A stretch of 22,591 nucleotides of DNA from Saccoglossus kowalevskii (GCF_000003605.2 NW_003146297.1:109086-131676), one strand, 5' to 3'; counted from the first letter of the stretch, positions 12,101 to 19,336 are shown. The notes: a model not told the origin generated them from the sequence alone. Program-made: numbers and translations.

Positions 12101-15100
12101 AATGCGTGTAAACAATGTTTACATTCTATGCTTGTAATGCGAAAGAATGATTTTTGCTGAATTTATCCCTTCTGTGTGCTATTCACGTTTGGGGGCCTAC
12201 ATCTAAACATGAAAAACCATGGTCATACAGTGTATTTTACCACGGCTTGCATAATTAAATATGTGCTCTCGACCAATTGGATCGACTTATTCGGGAAATT
12301 GAAATGCCTGTATGATATAAGGCTTGTTTTACTTGCATTGTAAATGTATATGCCACCTGGAATCCTTGAACTCACTGTGGTGCATGTTTTTTTATTTTTC
12401 TCAGACTTGACAGTGCCAAGTGCTCTAAAGGTGTCATATATGGTATAAAGAAACCAAATAAAAAATTGAGATTTGAAAGAAATAAGCACAGACACCTGTG
12501 TGATGTTAGCATACAGACTGATGATGGTGAAGCTTTACAGTGTCATAAATGTGTGTTGGTGGCAAGGTTGGAATACTTTCGTAGTATGTTAGGCAGTGGA
12601 TGGTTTGAGGTAAGTGACTGTCTTGTCTGACTGTCATCATTCACTCTCTCCAAAATACTAACTTTAATCAATCTGCAACTAATCTAAAAAGTAATCAACC
12701 CCGAATGAAACATGTCAGTTTTAACTATCGGGTGTTCTCCAACCCTAATCTGATGTCAGATTAAGTCTCTAAGTTCTTAGTTTTGGGTTTTCTGTTCTCC
12801 CAGTGGTCACTTGTTCACATACTCACATACCTAAATAGTTTAGATATTGATGTCCTGAACTTGTGCAATACTTTTAATATTTTTATCAGATTTGTCTGAC
12901 CCCCAACTTAAGGTAGCGGGACTATTATTTGCATACTTTTTTTCATCTTCTAATTGGGAGCAAACGACTACAAATAGACCCAGGAAAGTATATATTTTTG
13001 GAATCGCCAGACTTCAAGCTTTTCAAAGGTGTGTTTGTCATGCCCGTAACTGCATTCTACGGTGAGTTACTTAATCAAAAGTGAAAAATTACTTTTTTTG
13101 TAAAAAAAATAATTACGCATTTATGCTGGTGATAATAAGTTTTGTTTTCGTTTTTCCTAGTTGTTCAATAGTCTGGTAAATTGAATGTGTCTGATCAGTT
13201 TTATTCAAGCAACGCATTTTGAAAAATAGTGTCCTGAAATATAATTTCTGTTTTAGTCGCATTGACCGCAACTCAAACCACAACACATTGGTAAATAATC
13301 CATGAAATAGTTTGTCTGGACACATTCAAGTTCCTCTCATTGTCACCTTAAAGCTGTGAAAATTTGGTGTTAATCCAACGACAATAAGTATACGTTATTT
13401 TTTGTTAAAGACCTTGTATTTTGAAAAACATAAACTCCTAGAAAATGTCGATGAAGTCACAGCAAAGATTTTCAAGCTTGTTTATCTGCACAAGCGATTT
13501 TTTTTACATCAAGGTCTGTTTTAACATGTGTAGGGACATCCAAATGTGTAAGGCTATTGGAAACCAAAAAAATTAAAGGAATGGGATAGCTATAGTTCGA
13601 TAAAACGGCAGATGAAAACACTAAAATCAATGATTTTTTTCAGTGACTGTGTGACCTTGTGTCTGACACATTCATATGCAAATGACTAATCTGTGAAATA
13701 AACAGGGGCGGACACAAACCACTCAAATGTTTGGAAACACTCATTGTGTGTCAGATAGCTACTGATAACACATCCTAACGTTGCTTTGTCTTGAGTTAAT
13801 CTTTGAAACTTATAGGCACACAAATTAAACCTGTGTTGATTTTAGAAAACACTACTGAAGCTGCCTTGCTTTCCCTTCAGAAAATCTACATTTTAACCAA
13901 CTTACATGACATTCTAGGTTACGTTGAGTTTGTCAGATGAAAATTTATAGTGCATTTCATCAATTAATAAATAAATGTGAAAATCGGAATTTTCAACACA
14001 AATAATAGTCTCGCTACCTTAAGCACCACGATGGAGAAGCAAGGAGTCAAAAAACAGTTGAAGTGAGAACAAGAGTTCGATTTGTATTTTGGTGGACTGT
14101 CATTTGCTGAGATTGGAGATCGAAATGTGTTTCAAATCAGACAGCTTATAATATCTCAAACGGTTTGTTACCACCGAGGAGGGGGTCGATCCGTGGTACA
14201 TCATGGCCATTCCAGAATTAAATAAATACATCATTAGTATATTAGGCCTATTTTATATGATATTTCAATCGTGTGCATGCGACGCAAAACTTAATATATT
14301 GCCAAATATTTTGATTTCAATTATTTCCATGACATAGCAAATTCAGTATTTTTTGGCAAATTTTTAATTCATTATCATTATCAGTATCAGTGTGTTTAAA
14401 TTTCTGCGAATTAACATTATGGCACTTTACGTCTGTCAAATAACGGCCAAATAAATACGTGGAATCATTAATTACTAAGGATCTAGTGTAAAATTGAAAA
14501 TTTCTCCAAATAAACAAATGTCCAATTCGGGAACAGGATAATAGTATATTTGGTTATTGATGAAATAGTAGGGCGCCACCAGACGGTCTGGCTTAGCAAG
14601 TGCGTTGTGTTTCTCTCATGAATTTGATGCGATTGTGCACAAAGGAAGCCGCTCATCCCGCCATTGGATGGCGGCACATCGTGTATGTGGTGTTTACAAA
14701 GGATGTGCAGATGATCTGTGGTTCATCGTGACCAATAATAAAATGATTGGTTGTCCAACTGTGGGCATCTCTTTTATTTCTGTGCAACACCAAAGTCCCG
14801 TCATTTATTTCTCATGGTTGTATCGTGTATTCTAAATTTGGTTTACTATGTTGGTAAAACCACGCAAATTCATTTCATTTTAAAAATTCATGCAAAATAC
14901 ACATTCAATTAGGTTAGTTGGCCATCAAGTACCATCCTATGATGATGGCACCCAATTCATATATTACCAATACCATAGTACAGAGTTATGTAAACAACGA
15001 GTCAAAAATAAGAATAATATACTAATATTTTAGTTAATTAATTGTAAGGATGAGATAACATTGTGAAATGGCCACGATGTACGGGGTCACCAAGAGTATC

Positions 15101-18100
15101 CTGCCAGTAAAACTGACAACATTATAGACTATGTCGAATATTATAAAACATTGCGACAGCGCATTTACTGACGGGAAATTCAACAAAAATTACTTGTGTA
15201 CGACGGCAACTTTCCCCGGACGTGTGATCGTGTGATGCCAGTGATAAGCATTTGAACGCGATTATTTGGTGGCACATCAACCTTTTGGTTCTCATCGTCG
15301 AGAACTATTAATCGAATAACATCCATTCTACTTCATGTATTCAATTTCATTATTGATATACTGGATGAAGTCTTCATAGGATGCAAGCAGCTTTCAGTTA
15401 TATATATCAGCGTGATACAGATATTACCATAGTAGGAATAATGCACTTTGATCAATAAGTCTGTCATAATCAGTCGTTCTTTACAGTGCCACCACTTTAT
15501 GCGCCCCTCTCACCGAAATAACATGTGACGCAAATTGAAGTACGAAACTAAGTTGAGAGCCTTGATCATTTATTGGAGGAGAAATTCAAAACTAATGTAC
15601 CACCACTTTTATGGGCGGGGCTTTCTTCCGGTGCGCTTCAAATTGCAGACTTCTGTAAATTTGAAAACAAAGTGTGTAACCTATTGTAGTAAGTTATCAA
15701 CATCTAGCACTACTTCAGCATCAAATCAGTGCCTGGAATTGCTGTAATATAGGGAGTATTGTATGATAGATGGTAAATTGTGTGATGGATTGTGAGTAAA
15801 GTATATTGTGTAAAATACTTTATTTTAGCTGAAATTAATTTTCGCTGAAAAGACTTTTTGGGTGTTTTGTATTGAATTTATAAGTTGAATGTAAAATATA
15901 GGAAAAAAGGTATTTTAGCTGGAATTTATTTTGACTGAATCATTCATTCATTAATTCCAAGCAAAAATAGTATTTCACAGTATTACATGATAGTTTGCAA
16001 GTTAAGGTGAGTTTTGGTGGTCCAGAAACCTTTTCGTCAGGCTTTATGGGAATTGCTACAAAATGCCCTTTTTTCAGCCAGTTTCTTCTAACATATTTCA
16101 CGAAAAAAGGTGATAATTTGTTTAAATAATTGTGCAACTCTTTTGAAAAAAATGTTGTACATTGGTTATTTTATAGGCCTGTGAATGACCTTAACACTAA
16201 CATTATCTGTTATTGTTTTCACAGAATGAGTTCTGTAGATATTGATGGTCATATTGCAGCATGTTTAGCAGCCACCAATGCCGATGTCGTCTGGTAGCAC
16301 CCACCAATGCCGATGTCGTCTGGTAGCACCCACCAATGCCGATGTCGTCTGGTAGCACCCACCAATGCCGATGTCATTTGGTAGCAGCCACCAATGCCGA
16401 TGTCGTCTGGTAGCACCCACCAATGCCGATGTCATTTGGTAGCAGCCACCAATGCCGATGTCGTCTGGTAGCACCCACCAATGCTGATGTCATTTGGTAG
16501 CAGCCACCAATGCCGATGTCGTCTGGTAGCACCCACCAATGCCGATGTCGTCTGGTAGCACCCACCAATGCCAATGTCGTCTGGTAGCAGCCACCAATGC
16601 CGATGTACTCTAGTAGCAGCCACTAATGCTGATGTCGTCTGGTAGCACCCACCAATGCCGATGTCATCTGGTAGCACCCACCAATGCTAATGTCGTCTGG
16701 TAGCACCCATCAATGCCAATGTCGCTAGTAGCACCCATTAATGCTGATGTAGTCTGGTAGCACCCACCAATGCCAATGTCGTCTGGTAGCACCCACCAAT
16801 GCTGATGTGGTCTGGTAGCACCCACCAATGCCGATGTCATCTGGTAGCACCCACCAATGCCAATGTCGCTAGTAGCACCCATTAATGCTGATGTCGTCTG
16901 GTAGCACCCACCAATGCCAATGTCATCAGGTAGCACCCACCAATGCCAATGTCGTCTGGTAGCACCCACCAATGCTGATGTAGTCTGGTAGCACCCACCA
17001 ATGCCGATGTCATTTGGTAGCACCCACCAATGCCGATATCGTCTGGTAGCACCCACCAATGCTGATGTCGTCTGGTAGCACACATCAATGCCGATGTCCT
17101 CTGGTAGCACCCACCAATGCCGATGTCGTCTGCTAGCAGCCACCAATGATGATGTCTGGTAGCACCCACCAATGCCATCTGGTAGCGCCCTCTAGTGCTG
17201 GTCATGATACTGAGGGTTGTCATGTAAACTAAGAATTTTACTTTACCTAATGGATGCTGGTTTGCCTAGTATACATGCTTGCTGGTGGGCTTAAAGTGCC
17301 TGTGCAATGCCCACCCGCACGTTTCCCATTTTAGATCTGTGTCCCACTGAAATGGGCAGTTATTGATTTTTTTGCTGAAAATGATTACTCGTATCCAGGT
17401 AAATTTGGGATATTACTCGTGTTGTAGCCACACCCACCTATCCTGAAACGGTCGATTGTTTCCGGATTGAGACGCCCAGCAAGTGTTTCAAATGAGTTGA
17501 CATTTTTGCGATCCTGAATATCGTTTTATAGAAACCAATTAGTCCCTGTTAAGTAAAAGGTAGCAATAATTTTGACAGTGACACGAAAATGAAGCGACGG
17601 ACAAACAGGAAATTACACAGCCCTTACACACTGCTAATTGTTTTCATTTTCGAAGGCTAAAAGTTTGGTGATTGGTGTTGAATGTTGAATTCACACCTCT
17701 GTTCTTTTTTTACCTCCATGCTTGCAGCTTGATCTGCGTAATAATTTATGAAATAAGAATCTGGGCTTGGTCAATGTGTTTCCACCAAATAAAGTTTTAA
17801 TATGATATAATTATGACAATCACGCCATGGATCACGCTAACTCGAATCCACTCTGAATTTATCTGTATGTGTGTCGATCTTGATTATTTTTGTTATCCAA
17901 TTAAACGCCGCTTTTAACGCACTTGCCCTTGTCGTGACCCGACGCGTTCACCTATTTCAACAAAATGTCAATTTATTTCCACGCTGCTGTCATTTATTTA
18001 GTAACTGTGATTTGTCGTTTGCCGATTTTTATTTTTTTAATTATTTTATAATGATCACTATAGTCTAATGTTTAGAATGTCAAAATATGTTCTCTTTTAT

Positions 18101-19336
18101 TTTAATTTTGAAAGTTTTACTCAGACGATCGATGAAATAAAACAGTGTAGTGACGTGCCTAGTAACCTGCTAAATAATGAGATAATTCCGACGTCAAATC
18201 CTATTTTGTCCAGCGACAGTGTACAAACGTGCGCCGGTGTTGGTGACGATCACGATGACCAGCTACACCAGAACGAACATATTTCGCATCTAACTCAACC
18301 CCATGCAACAAAAATTGATACTATGTGTTCATTATGGTTCATTCTTCCTCGACGAACAAGTACATAAGTGACAATTTAGTCAAAGATGAGAAAACTGTAC
18401 AAGAAATTTGCCTTATTTACACGTATTGGCAATGCAAGCCTGCCATGCGACTTCCCCTTCTGACGTCACAAGGGGAATTTCTGTATGCAAATGAGAAGCT
18501 AATGAGGAGCCTCGTTTTAAAATACACAAAAATAAAGTTGCCGTAGACTTAGTTTAAAACACATTTTTGCACTTAAAAAAAATAATTCATGCTTAGAAAC
18601 ATAAAAATTAATAATATTTATGTATCAATGGATAATTTTAGGCATGAAAATAGCAGCCATTTCACAGGCACTTTAAGTGGTTAAATTCATTTCACTAATT
18701 AAAAAAAAACATAGTTGAACTCTGGTGACCTTGCCCTATGTTATATAATATTATTCCCTTTATCATAGTTTGTTTCAATATAAATATGCATTGTCATAAT
18801 TAATTTTGAATACAAAAAAGTTTTGGGGTTGAACCAACAGTGGGGAATCAGTCTACCGAATGTCCTTGATAGATGTAAATATCTTACAAAAACATTGGTG
18901 CCTAATTTGTTTTATTATTTTAACAGACATAATTTCCATCTTTATTCAAAGTAATTCGGATATTTTAGTATAAAAACAAATGTCTTATCGCAGAAAAAAA
19001 GTGTTGCATTTAGAAGTGAATAGATTCATAAAACATGCAAGATAACAGAAAATTATAGCTGGCTTTTGTCCAAGTATTTTGTACAGGTGTATGTCAAAAA
19101 TTAATGATTCACTGAGACAAATATGAACTGCATTATTATATTCATTGTGTGTGACTACTGTATTATATGAAAAGTAAAAAAAAAACACCCTATATGAATA
19201 GCTATCATGTTGCAAGCTCTGCTTTGTATGCAAATCAACTTAAATCGTTAGTTGGTGTCCAGTGGAGGGAGAAGTCAACAGTACTGGTGCCTCCTGAGAA
19301 TCTACATCTTCAAACACTGCAATCTTTGTTTTTGAA
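2386..19336 (+). CDS. IBTK: IBTK ortholog, split gene, 3' end beyond window
   Basis: Spliced CDS, exons 2386-2712, 4083-4304, 5712-5908, 6688-6890, 7985-8156, 8731-8854, 9523-9887, 10286-10391, 11407-11927, 12405-12609 and probably 19263-19336. Exons 1-10 join to 2,442 nt, exactly 814 codons without a stop. Seen: ankyrin repeats at about 52-82 and 88-118; RCC1 motifs DVYTWG (145), GQVYTCG (198), GVVYTCG (250) and DTVFTFG (304); BTB1 about 563-650 (IHDV, PAHKYILA, YIYTE); basic linker 692-712; BTB2 from 773 (HLCDV, CHKCVL, ARLEYFRSML). This order and the sequence match vertebrate IBTK throughout. Family knowledge: IBTK is a CUL3 substrate adaptor (PDCD4 is one reported substrate) and binds BTK in vertebrates. 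BTK inhibition should not be assumed here. The C-terminal half is outside the window. Confidence 0.93.
2713..4082 (+). other. intron 1
   Basis: 1,370 bp, gtaagt donor and ttacag acceptor. It holds a direct-repeat pair with the motif gcgacat...ttagcgaatt near 2758 and 3008, an isolated coding-like stretch at about 3592-3724, and otherwise AT-rich sequence in which I see no gene. Confidence 0.85.
3592..3724 (+). pseudogene. short coding-like fragment in intron 1, unrecognised
   Basis: One frame between an upstream TGA and TAG at 3722-3724 reads about 43 codons without interruption. Its composition is balanced and protein-like (LTLDECAIDSKGK, LLAKIHLLRDATLEDPW) and unlike the AT-rich sequence around it. 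There is no ATG at its start, no clean splice-site pair, and no counterpart in IBTK. It could be a relic of a transposon or retrocopied gene, or a chance open stretch. I do not recognise the family. Confidence 0.25.
4083..4304 (+). CDS. IBTK: IBTK exon 2: end of ankyrin 2 and first RCC1 motif
   Basis: Residues 110-183. It begins HGASLTSQDKEALTPLDIIR, matching human HGVSLYIQDKEGLSALDL, and continues through PTDVYTWGTNANFTLGH, the first blade motif of the RCC1-like propeller. It ends SISIKQ before a gtatgt donor at 4305. Both flanking introns are phase 0. The acceptor is AG at 4081-4082. The frame is also open upstream of 4083, but that part matches nothing in the family and is intron. Confidence 0.93.
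4305..5711 (+). other. intron 2
   Basis: 1,407 bp, gtatgt donor and attcag acceptor. The left part (4374-4440) is a dispersed repeat that recurs near 21026. The rest is AT-rich with homopolymer runs (T at about 5034, A near 5108 and 5189). No exon or gene seen. Confidence 0.85.
4374..4440 (+). repeat. dispersed repeat copy A
   Basis: The segment around aataatatgagattatcatg, followed by aataccgcaaagtatacat and aaggcggtat, reappears in the same orientation at about 21026-21080 with scattered substitutions. The shared core is roughly 50 bp. The element family and its ends are not recognised. Confidence 0.6.
5712..5908 (+). CDS. IBTK: IBTK exon 3: RCC1 repeat
   Basis: Residues 184-249. VVVCKYHSVFLSHNGQVYTC and GHGQGGRLGHGNEQT are close to human VVLCKFHSVFLSQKGQVYTC and GHGPGGRLGHGDEQT. 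It ends RDHTVMLAEG with the last glycine codon split (GG|G), using a gttagt donor at 5909, phase 2. Ends were set by joining to exon 4 so that the result reads AEGGVVYTCGLN. Confidence 0.92.
5909..6687 (+). other. intron 3
   Basis: 779 bp, of which 673 bp is a single TA-flanked inverted-repeat element (5961-6633). Only about 50 bp of other sequence remain on each side. The acceptor tract is ttttttttcgatgtcatttttcag. Confidence 0.85.
5961..6633 (+). mobile_element. non-autonomous inverted-repeat element, hairpin-ended family, copy 1
   Basis: It starts GCTCCGCTGT and ends ACAGCGGAGC, a perfect 10-bp inverted repeat, with TA directly outside both ends as for Tc1/mariner-like insertions. The left end is itself an imperfect palindrome (AGCTCCGC at 5960-5967 against GCGGAGCT at 5983-5990). 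Inside are three units of about 157 bp, marked by gacctct/gaccttt at 6115, 6272 and 6429. There is no transposase ORF. Open frames across it (such as the extension of exon 3 past 5908) are incidental. Confidence 0.75.
6688..6890 (+). CDS. IBTK: IBTK exon 4: RCC1 repeats
   Basis: Residues 249-317. It contains GVVYTCGLNSCHQLG and DTVFTFGLNAGQLG, matching human DGCVYTFGLNIFHQLG and EAVYTMGLNGGQLG. Start AG is at 6686-6687; the first base completes the glycine codon from exon 3. The donor gtgagt at 6891 splits glycine 317 (G|GT). The first base after the acceptor and the final phase were confirmed by the join to exon 5. Confidence 0.92.
6891..7984 (+). other. intron 4
   Basis: 1,094 bp, gtgagt donor and attgcag acceptor. 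It contains a possible short TTAA-flanked element (7472-7808). No exon or gene seen in the remainder. Confidence 0.85.
7472..7808. mobile_element. possible small TTAA-flanked element
   Basis: TTAA at 7468-7471 is followed by AGTGGCATTT, and the other end reads ATGTGCCT before TTAA at 7809-7812 (reverse complement AGGCACAT). The ends match only with a gap, so support is weak. It is listed because two clearer TTAA-flanked elements lie in intron 10, one starting AGTGCC. Confidence 0.3.
7985..8156 (+). CDS. IBTK: IBTK exon 5: last propeller region
   Basis: Residues 317-374. HVAASAAVTVCSTVKGDIYI and YQCRKIATK align with human LVAASDGATVCVTTRGDIYLL and YQCKKMASK. The exon has no loop like human DPNGEKC, being shorter around GFPKGEQY. 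Acceptor AG is at 7983-7984; donor gtaagt at 8157; the lysine codon is split AA|G. Confidence 0.92.
8157..8730 (+). other. intron 5
   Basis: 574 bp. It holds three degenerate copies of a short motif (gacttgggaaaatagtc at 8382, gacttgcaaaataac at 8442, aacttgaaaaatagcc at about 8520) and otherwise nothing I recognise. Confidence 0.8.
8731..8854 (+). CDS. IBTK: IBTK exon 6
   Basis: Residues 374-415, QINVIKLVAHGGNLDNDV to LVLTASGK. It aligns with human QLNLKKVLVSGGHMEYKV to ILAMDGAG, which connects the propeller repeats. Acceptor AG is at 8729-8730 after tgttttg. Donor gtaagg at 8855, phase 0. Codon phase closes exactly with exons 5 and 7. Confidence 0.9.
8855..9522 (+). other. intron 6
   Basis: 668 bp. 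It carries an AAAT-type microsatellite at 9091-9151, preceded by a more complex stretch that may be the 3' end of a retrotransposon. No gene seen. Confidence 0.8.
9091..9151 (+). repeat. (AAAT)n / (GATA)n microsatellite
   Basis: aaataaataaat units run from about 9091 and change to gatagatagata near 9139-9151. The bases just before (ccctccggggattgtgtaag, 9062 on) are more complex and GC-richer than the surroundings. That arrangement resembles the tailed 3' end of a LINE or SINE, which is inference only. Opposite-strand frames rich in YLFIYLFI are a by-product of the repeat. Confidence 0.85.
9523..9887 (+). CDS. IBTK: IBTK exon 7: propeller end and inter-domain region
   Basis: Residues 416-537. 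VFCWKRSDKSVLKRCCWNYS then RQIFMSDMAI match human VFCWRSVNSSLKQCRWAYP then RQVFISDIAL. The acidic stretch LLEKEEIEEISLQRL leads to NRAVRITSDPSGQNFAVLQS, nearly the human HRAVSVSTDPSGCNFAILQS. Acceptor AG is at 9521-9522; donor gtaaaa at 9888 is the weakest of the set; serine 537 is split AG|T. The antisense open frame over this exon is a shadow. Confidence 0.93.
9888..10285 (+). other. intron 7
   Basis: 398 bp of AT-rich sequence, gtaaaa donor and ttgacag acceptor. No repeats or genes recognised. Confidence 0.85.
10286..10391 (+). CDS. IBTK: IBTK exon 8: start of BTB1
   Basis: Residues 537-572. SLVDVPSVSDSGIGKQLKTF then LEETNSLDNIHDVILK corresponds to human SLYEIPAVSSSSFFEEFGKL then LREADEMDSIHDVTFQ. 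IHDV is the first strand of the BTB/POZ fold. Donor gtgagt at 10392, phase 0. The frame stays open past the donor to about 10538, but that part has no family match. Confidence 0.9.
10392..11406 (+). other. intron 8
   Basis: 1,015 bp, gtgagt donor and tttccag acceptor. The right third (11022 to about 11330) is a rearranged or oppositely oriented copy of the element that fills intron 3. No gene seen in the rest. Confidence 0.85.
11022..11330 (-). mobile_element. hairpin-ended element, copy 2, truncated
   Basis: It begins after TA (11020-11021) with the same GCTCCGCTGTCGACTTTGT hairpin end as copy 1, followed by gcttatcatatgagtgatt. The body that follows (aaatgaacaaatctgag, caaaattagagaatta, ttcaagaagaagttgaaaaa) is the reverse complement of the copy 1 body. 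The far terminus is missing. Read on the minus strand, this copy ends in the full hairpin, so the family probably had this palindrome at both ends. Confidence 0.65.
11407..11927 (+). CDS. IBTK: IBTK exon 9: BTB1 core and charged linker
   Basis: Residues 573-746. PAHKYILASRCEYFRKIL and VEKTNYEMFQMLVQYIYTEH form the BTB1 core (human PAHKYILAVHSDFFQKLF and VEKVHPDMFEYLLQFIYTDT). Then comes an acidic segment (DFDLDADFEELDICDIDG) followed by RESAFEIHKGQ and a lysine/arginine-rich run (692-712) that could serve as a nuclear localisation signal. It closes with LQSLAKKFGVPGLANR, like human LQTVAKKFDFSNLSSR. The largest exon in the window. Acceptor AG 11405-11406; donor gtaagg 11928; arginine 746 split AG|A. 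Confidence 0.94.
11928..12404 (+). other. intron 9
   Basis: 477 bp, gtaagg donor and tttctcag acceptor. No repeat or gene recognised. A minus-strand open frame running into exon 10 is a shadow. Confidence 0.85.
12405..12609 (+). CDS. IBTK: IBTK exon 10: start of BTB2
   Basis: Residues 746-814. KKLRFERNKHRHLCDVSIQT then CHKCVLVARLEYFRSMLGSG match human KLKLSQKKCSFLCDVTMKS then CHKCVLCARLEYFHSMLSSS. The conserved LCDV and CHKCVL mark the second BTB domain. It ends GWFE before a consensus gtaagt at 12610, phase 0. The remaining half of this BTB domain must come from later exons. Confidence 0.93.
12912..14018. mobile_element. TTAA-flanked 1.1-kb inverted-repeat element
   Basis: The left end GGTAGCGGGACTATTATTTG (12912-12931) and right end CAAATAATAGTCTCGCTACC (13999-14018) are inverted repeats over 20 bp with one mismatch. 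Each is directly bordered by TTAA (12908-12911 and 14019-14022). A TTAA target-site duplication is typical of piggyBac-type transposition. No ORF long enough for a transposase is present, so this looks non-autonomous. Confidence 0.82.
15611..15631 (+). promoter_or_regulatory. GC-box plus ETS-like motif in intron 10
   Basis: atgggcggggctttcttccg contains GGGCGGGGC (Sp/KLF-type) and TTCCGG (ETS-type) within 20 bp, in otherwise AT-rich sequence. It could be an internal promoter or enhancer, or part of an unrecognised element. No TATA box or downstream exon can be shown. Confidence 0.25.
15802..15984. mobile_element. MITE family 2, copy 3
   Basis: Left end near TATTGTGTAAAATACTTTAT and right end AATAGTATTTCACAGTAT. 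The interior aagactttttgggtgttttg is the reverse complement of the aaaacac(c)caaaaagccttt segment in the other copies, so it is inserted in the opposite orientation. About 183 bp, more diverged than copies 1 and 2. Confidence 0.7.
16265..17188 (+). repeat. 29-bp minisatellite, about 32 units
   Basis: Units of about 29 bp built on ccaccaatgccgatgtc followed by gtctggtagcac. The left part alternates two variants (gtcatttggtagcag and gtcgtctggtagcac) as a 58-bp dimer from about 16371. A 144-bp higher-order unit, marked by the rare gtcgctagtagc variant, recurs at 16721 and 16865. No minus-strand frame of the consensus has a stop, so antisense frames stay open for up to 160 codons (HWWVLPDDIGIGGCYQTT). 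These are a by-product of the repeat. Confidence 0.95.
17295..18672. mobile_element. TTAA-flanked 1.4-kb element with coding relic
   Basis: The left terminus AGTGCCTGTG (17295-17304) and right terminus CACAGGCACT (18663-18672) are exact inverted repeats. TTAA borders each (17291-17294, 18673-18676), and an AATG/CATT match continues inward. This fits a piggyBac-type target site. Two overlapping plus-strand open frames in different frames (18068-18367 and 18325-18546) are inside. The first is polar and rich in D, Q, S and N. They may be the remains of a disrupted transposon gene, but no catalytic motif is recognisable. Confidence 0.72.
18452..18477. other. 26-bp near-perfect palindrome with central TGACGTCA
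   Basis: TTCCCCTT, then C, TGACGTCA, C, then AAGGGGAA. All but one of 13 base pairs match. The centre is the classical full CRE-type (CREB/ATF) site. It sits near the right end of the TTAA element. A protein-binding site or a cruciform-prone internal sequence of the element are both possible. Confidence 0.5.
19263..19336 (+). CDS. IBTK: probable IBTK exon 11: BTB2 continuation
   Basis: From acceptor tgtccag (AG 19261-19262) the phase-0 frame reads WREKSTVLVPPENLHLQTLQ then SLFLK. That fits the BTB pattern of human AALEMPIHSDILKVILDYLY, and a gtatgt donor follows at 19337 (AA|gtatgt). Phase agrees with exon 10. The pyrimidine tract is weak, and a second acceptor at 19270-19271 would give KSTVLVPP directly after GWFE. 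The next exon should begin with YLYTDEA-like sequence, but none is seen up to 22591. Confidence 0.55.

Larger units (their letters stand above)
12610..19262 (+). other. intron 10, long and repeat-rich
   Basis: 6,653 bp if exon 11 is correct, several times longer than the other introns. In order: TTAA element 12912-14018; about 14023-15800, mostly unassigned, with a GC-richer patch at 14566-14720 and a GC-box/ETS-like motif at 15611-15631; MITE copy 3 (15802-15984); minisatellite 16265-17188; TTAA element 17295-18672; then AT-rich sequence to 19262. No IBTK-like coding sequence is seen before 19263. Confidence 0.65.

Noticed and set aside
14605-14835. Plus-strand 76-codon ORF in a GC-richer patch, with an antisense frame starting MPPSNGG
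   Set aside because: No family recognised on either strand and no splice evidence. A possible pairing of gggcgc at 14571 with gcgccc at 15501 as element ends is too short and imperfect to call.
16225-16300. ATG frame MSSVDIDGHIAACLAATNAD before the minisatellite, after a ttttcacag acceptor-like site
   Set aside because: In the phase required by exon 10 the stretch soon meets a stop, and the ATG frame ends in the first repeat units. It does not match BTB2.
16265-17188. CRISPR-like array (29-bp repeats)
   Set aside because: Units are directly adjacent with no spacers, and the host is an animal with introns.
16265-17223. Overlapping minus-strand ORFs of 66-160 codons with HWWVLPDDIGIGG-type repeats
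   Set aside because: They follow from a 29-bp tandem repeat with no minus-strand stops in any frame. There is no start context, splice structure or similarity to suggest a real protein.
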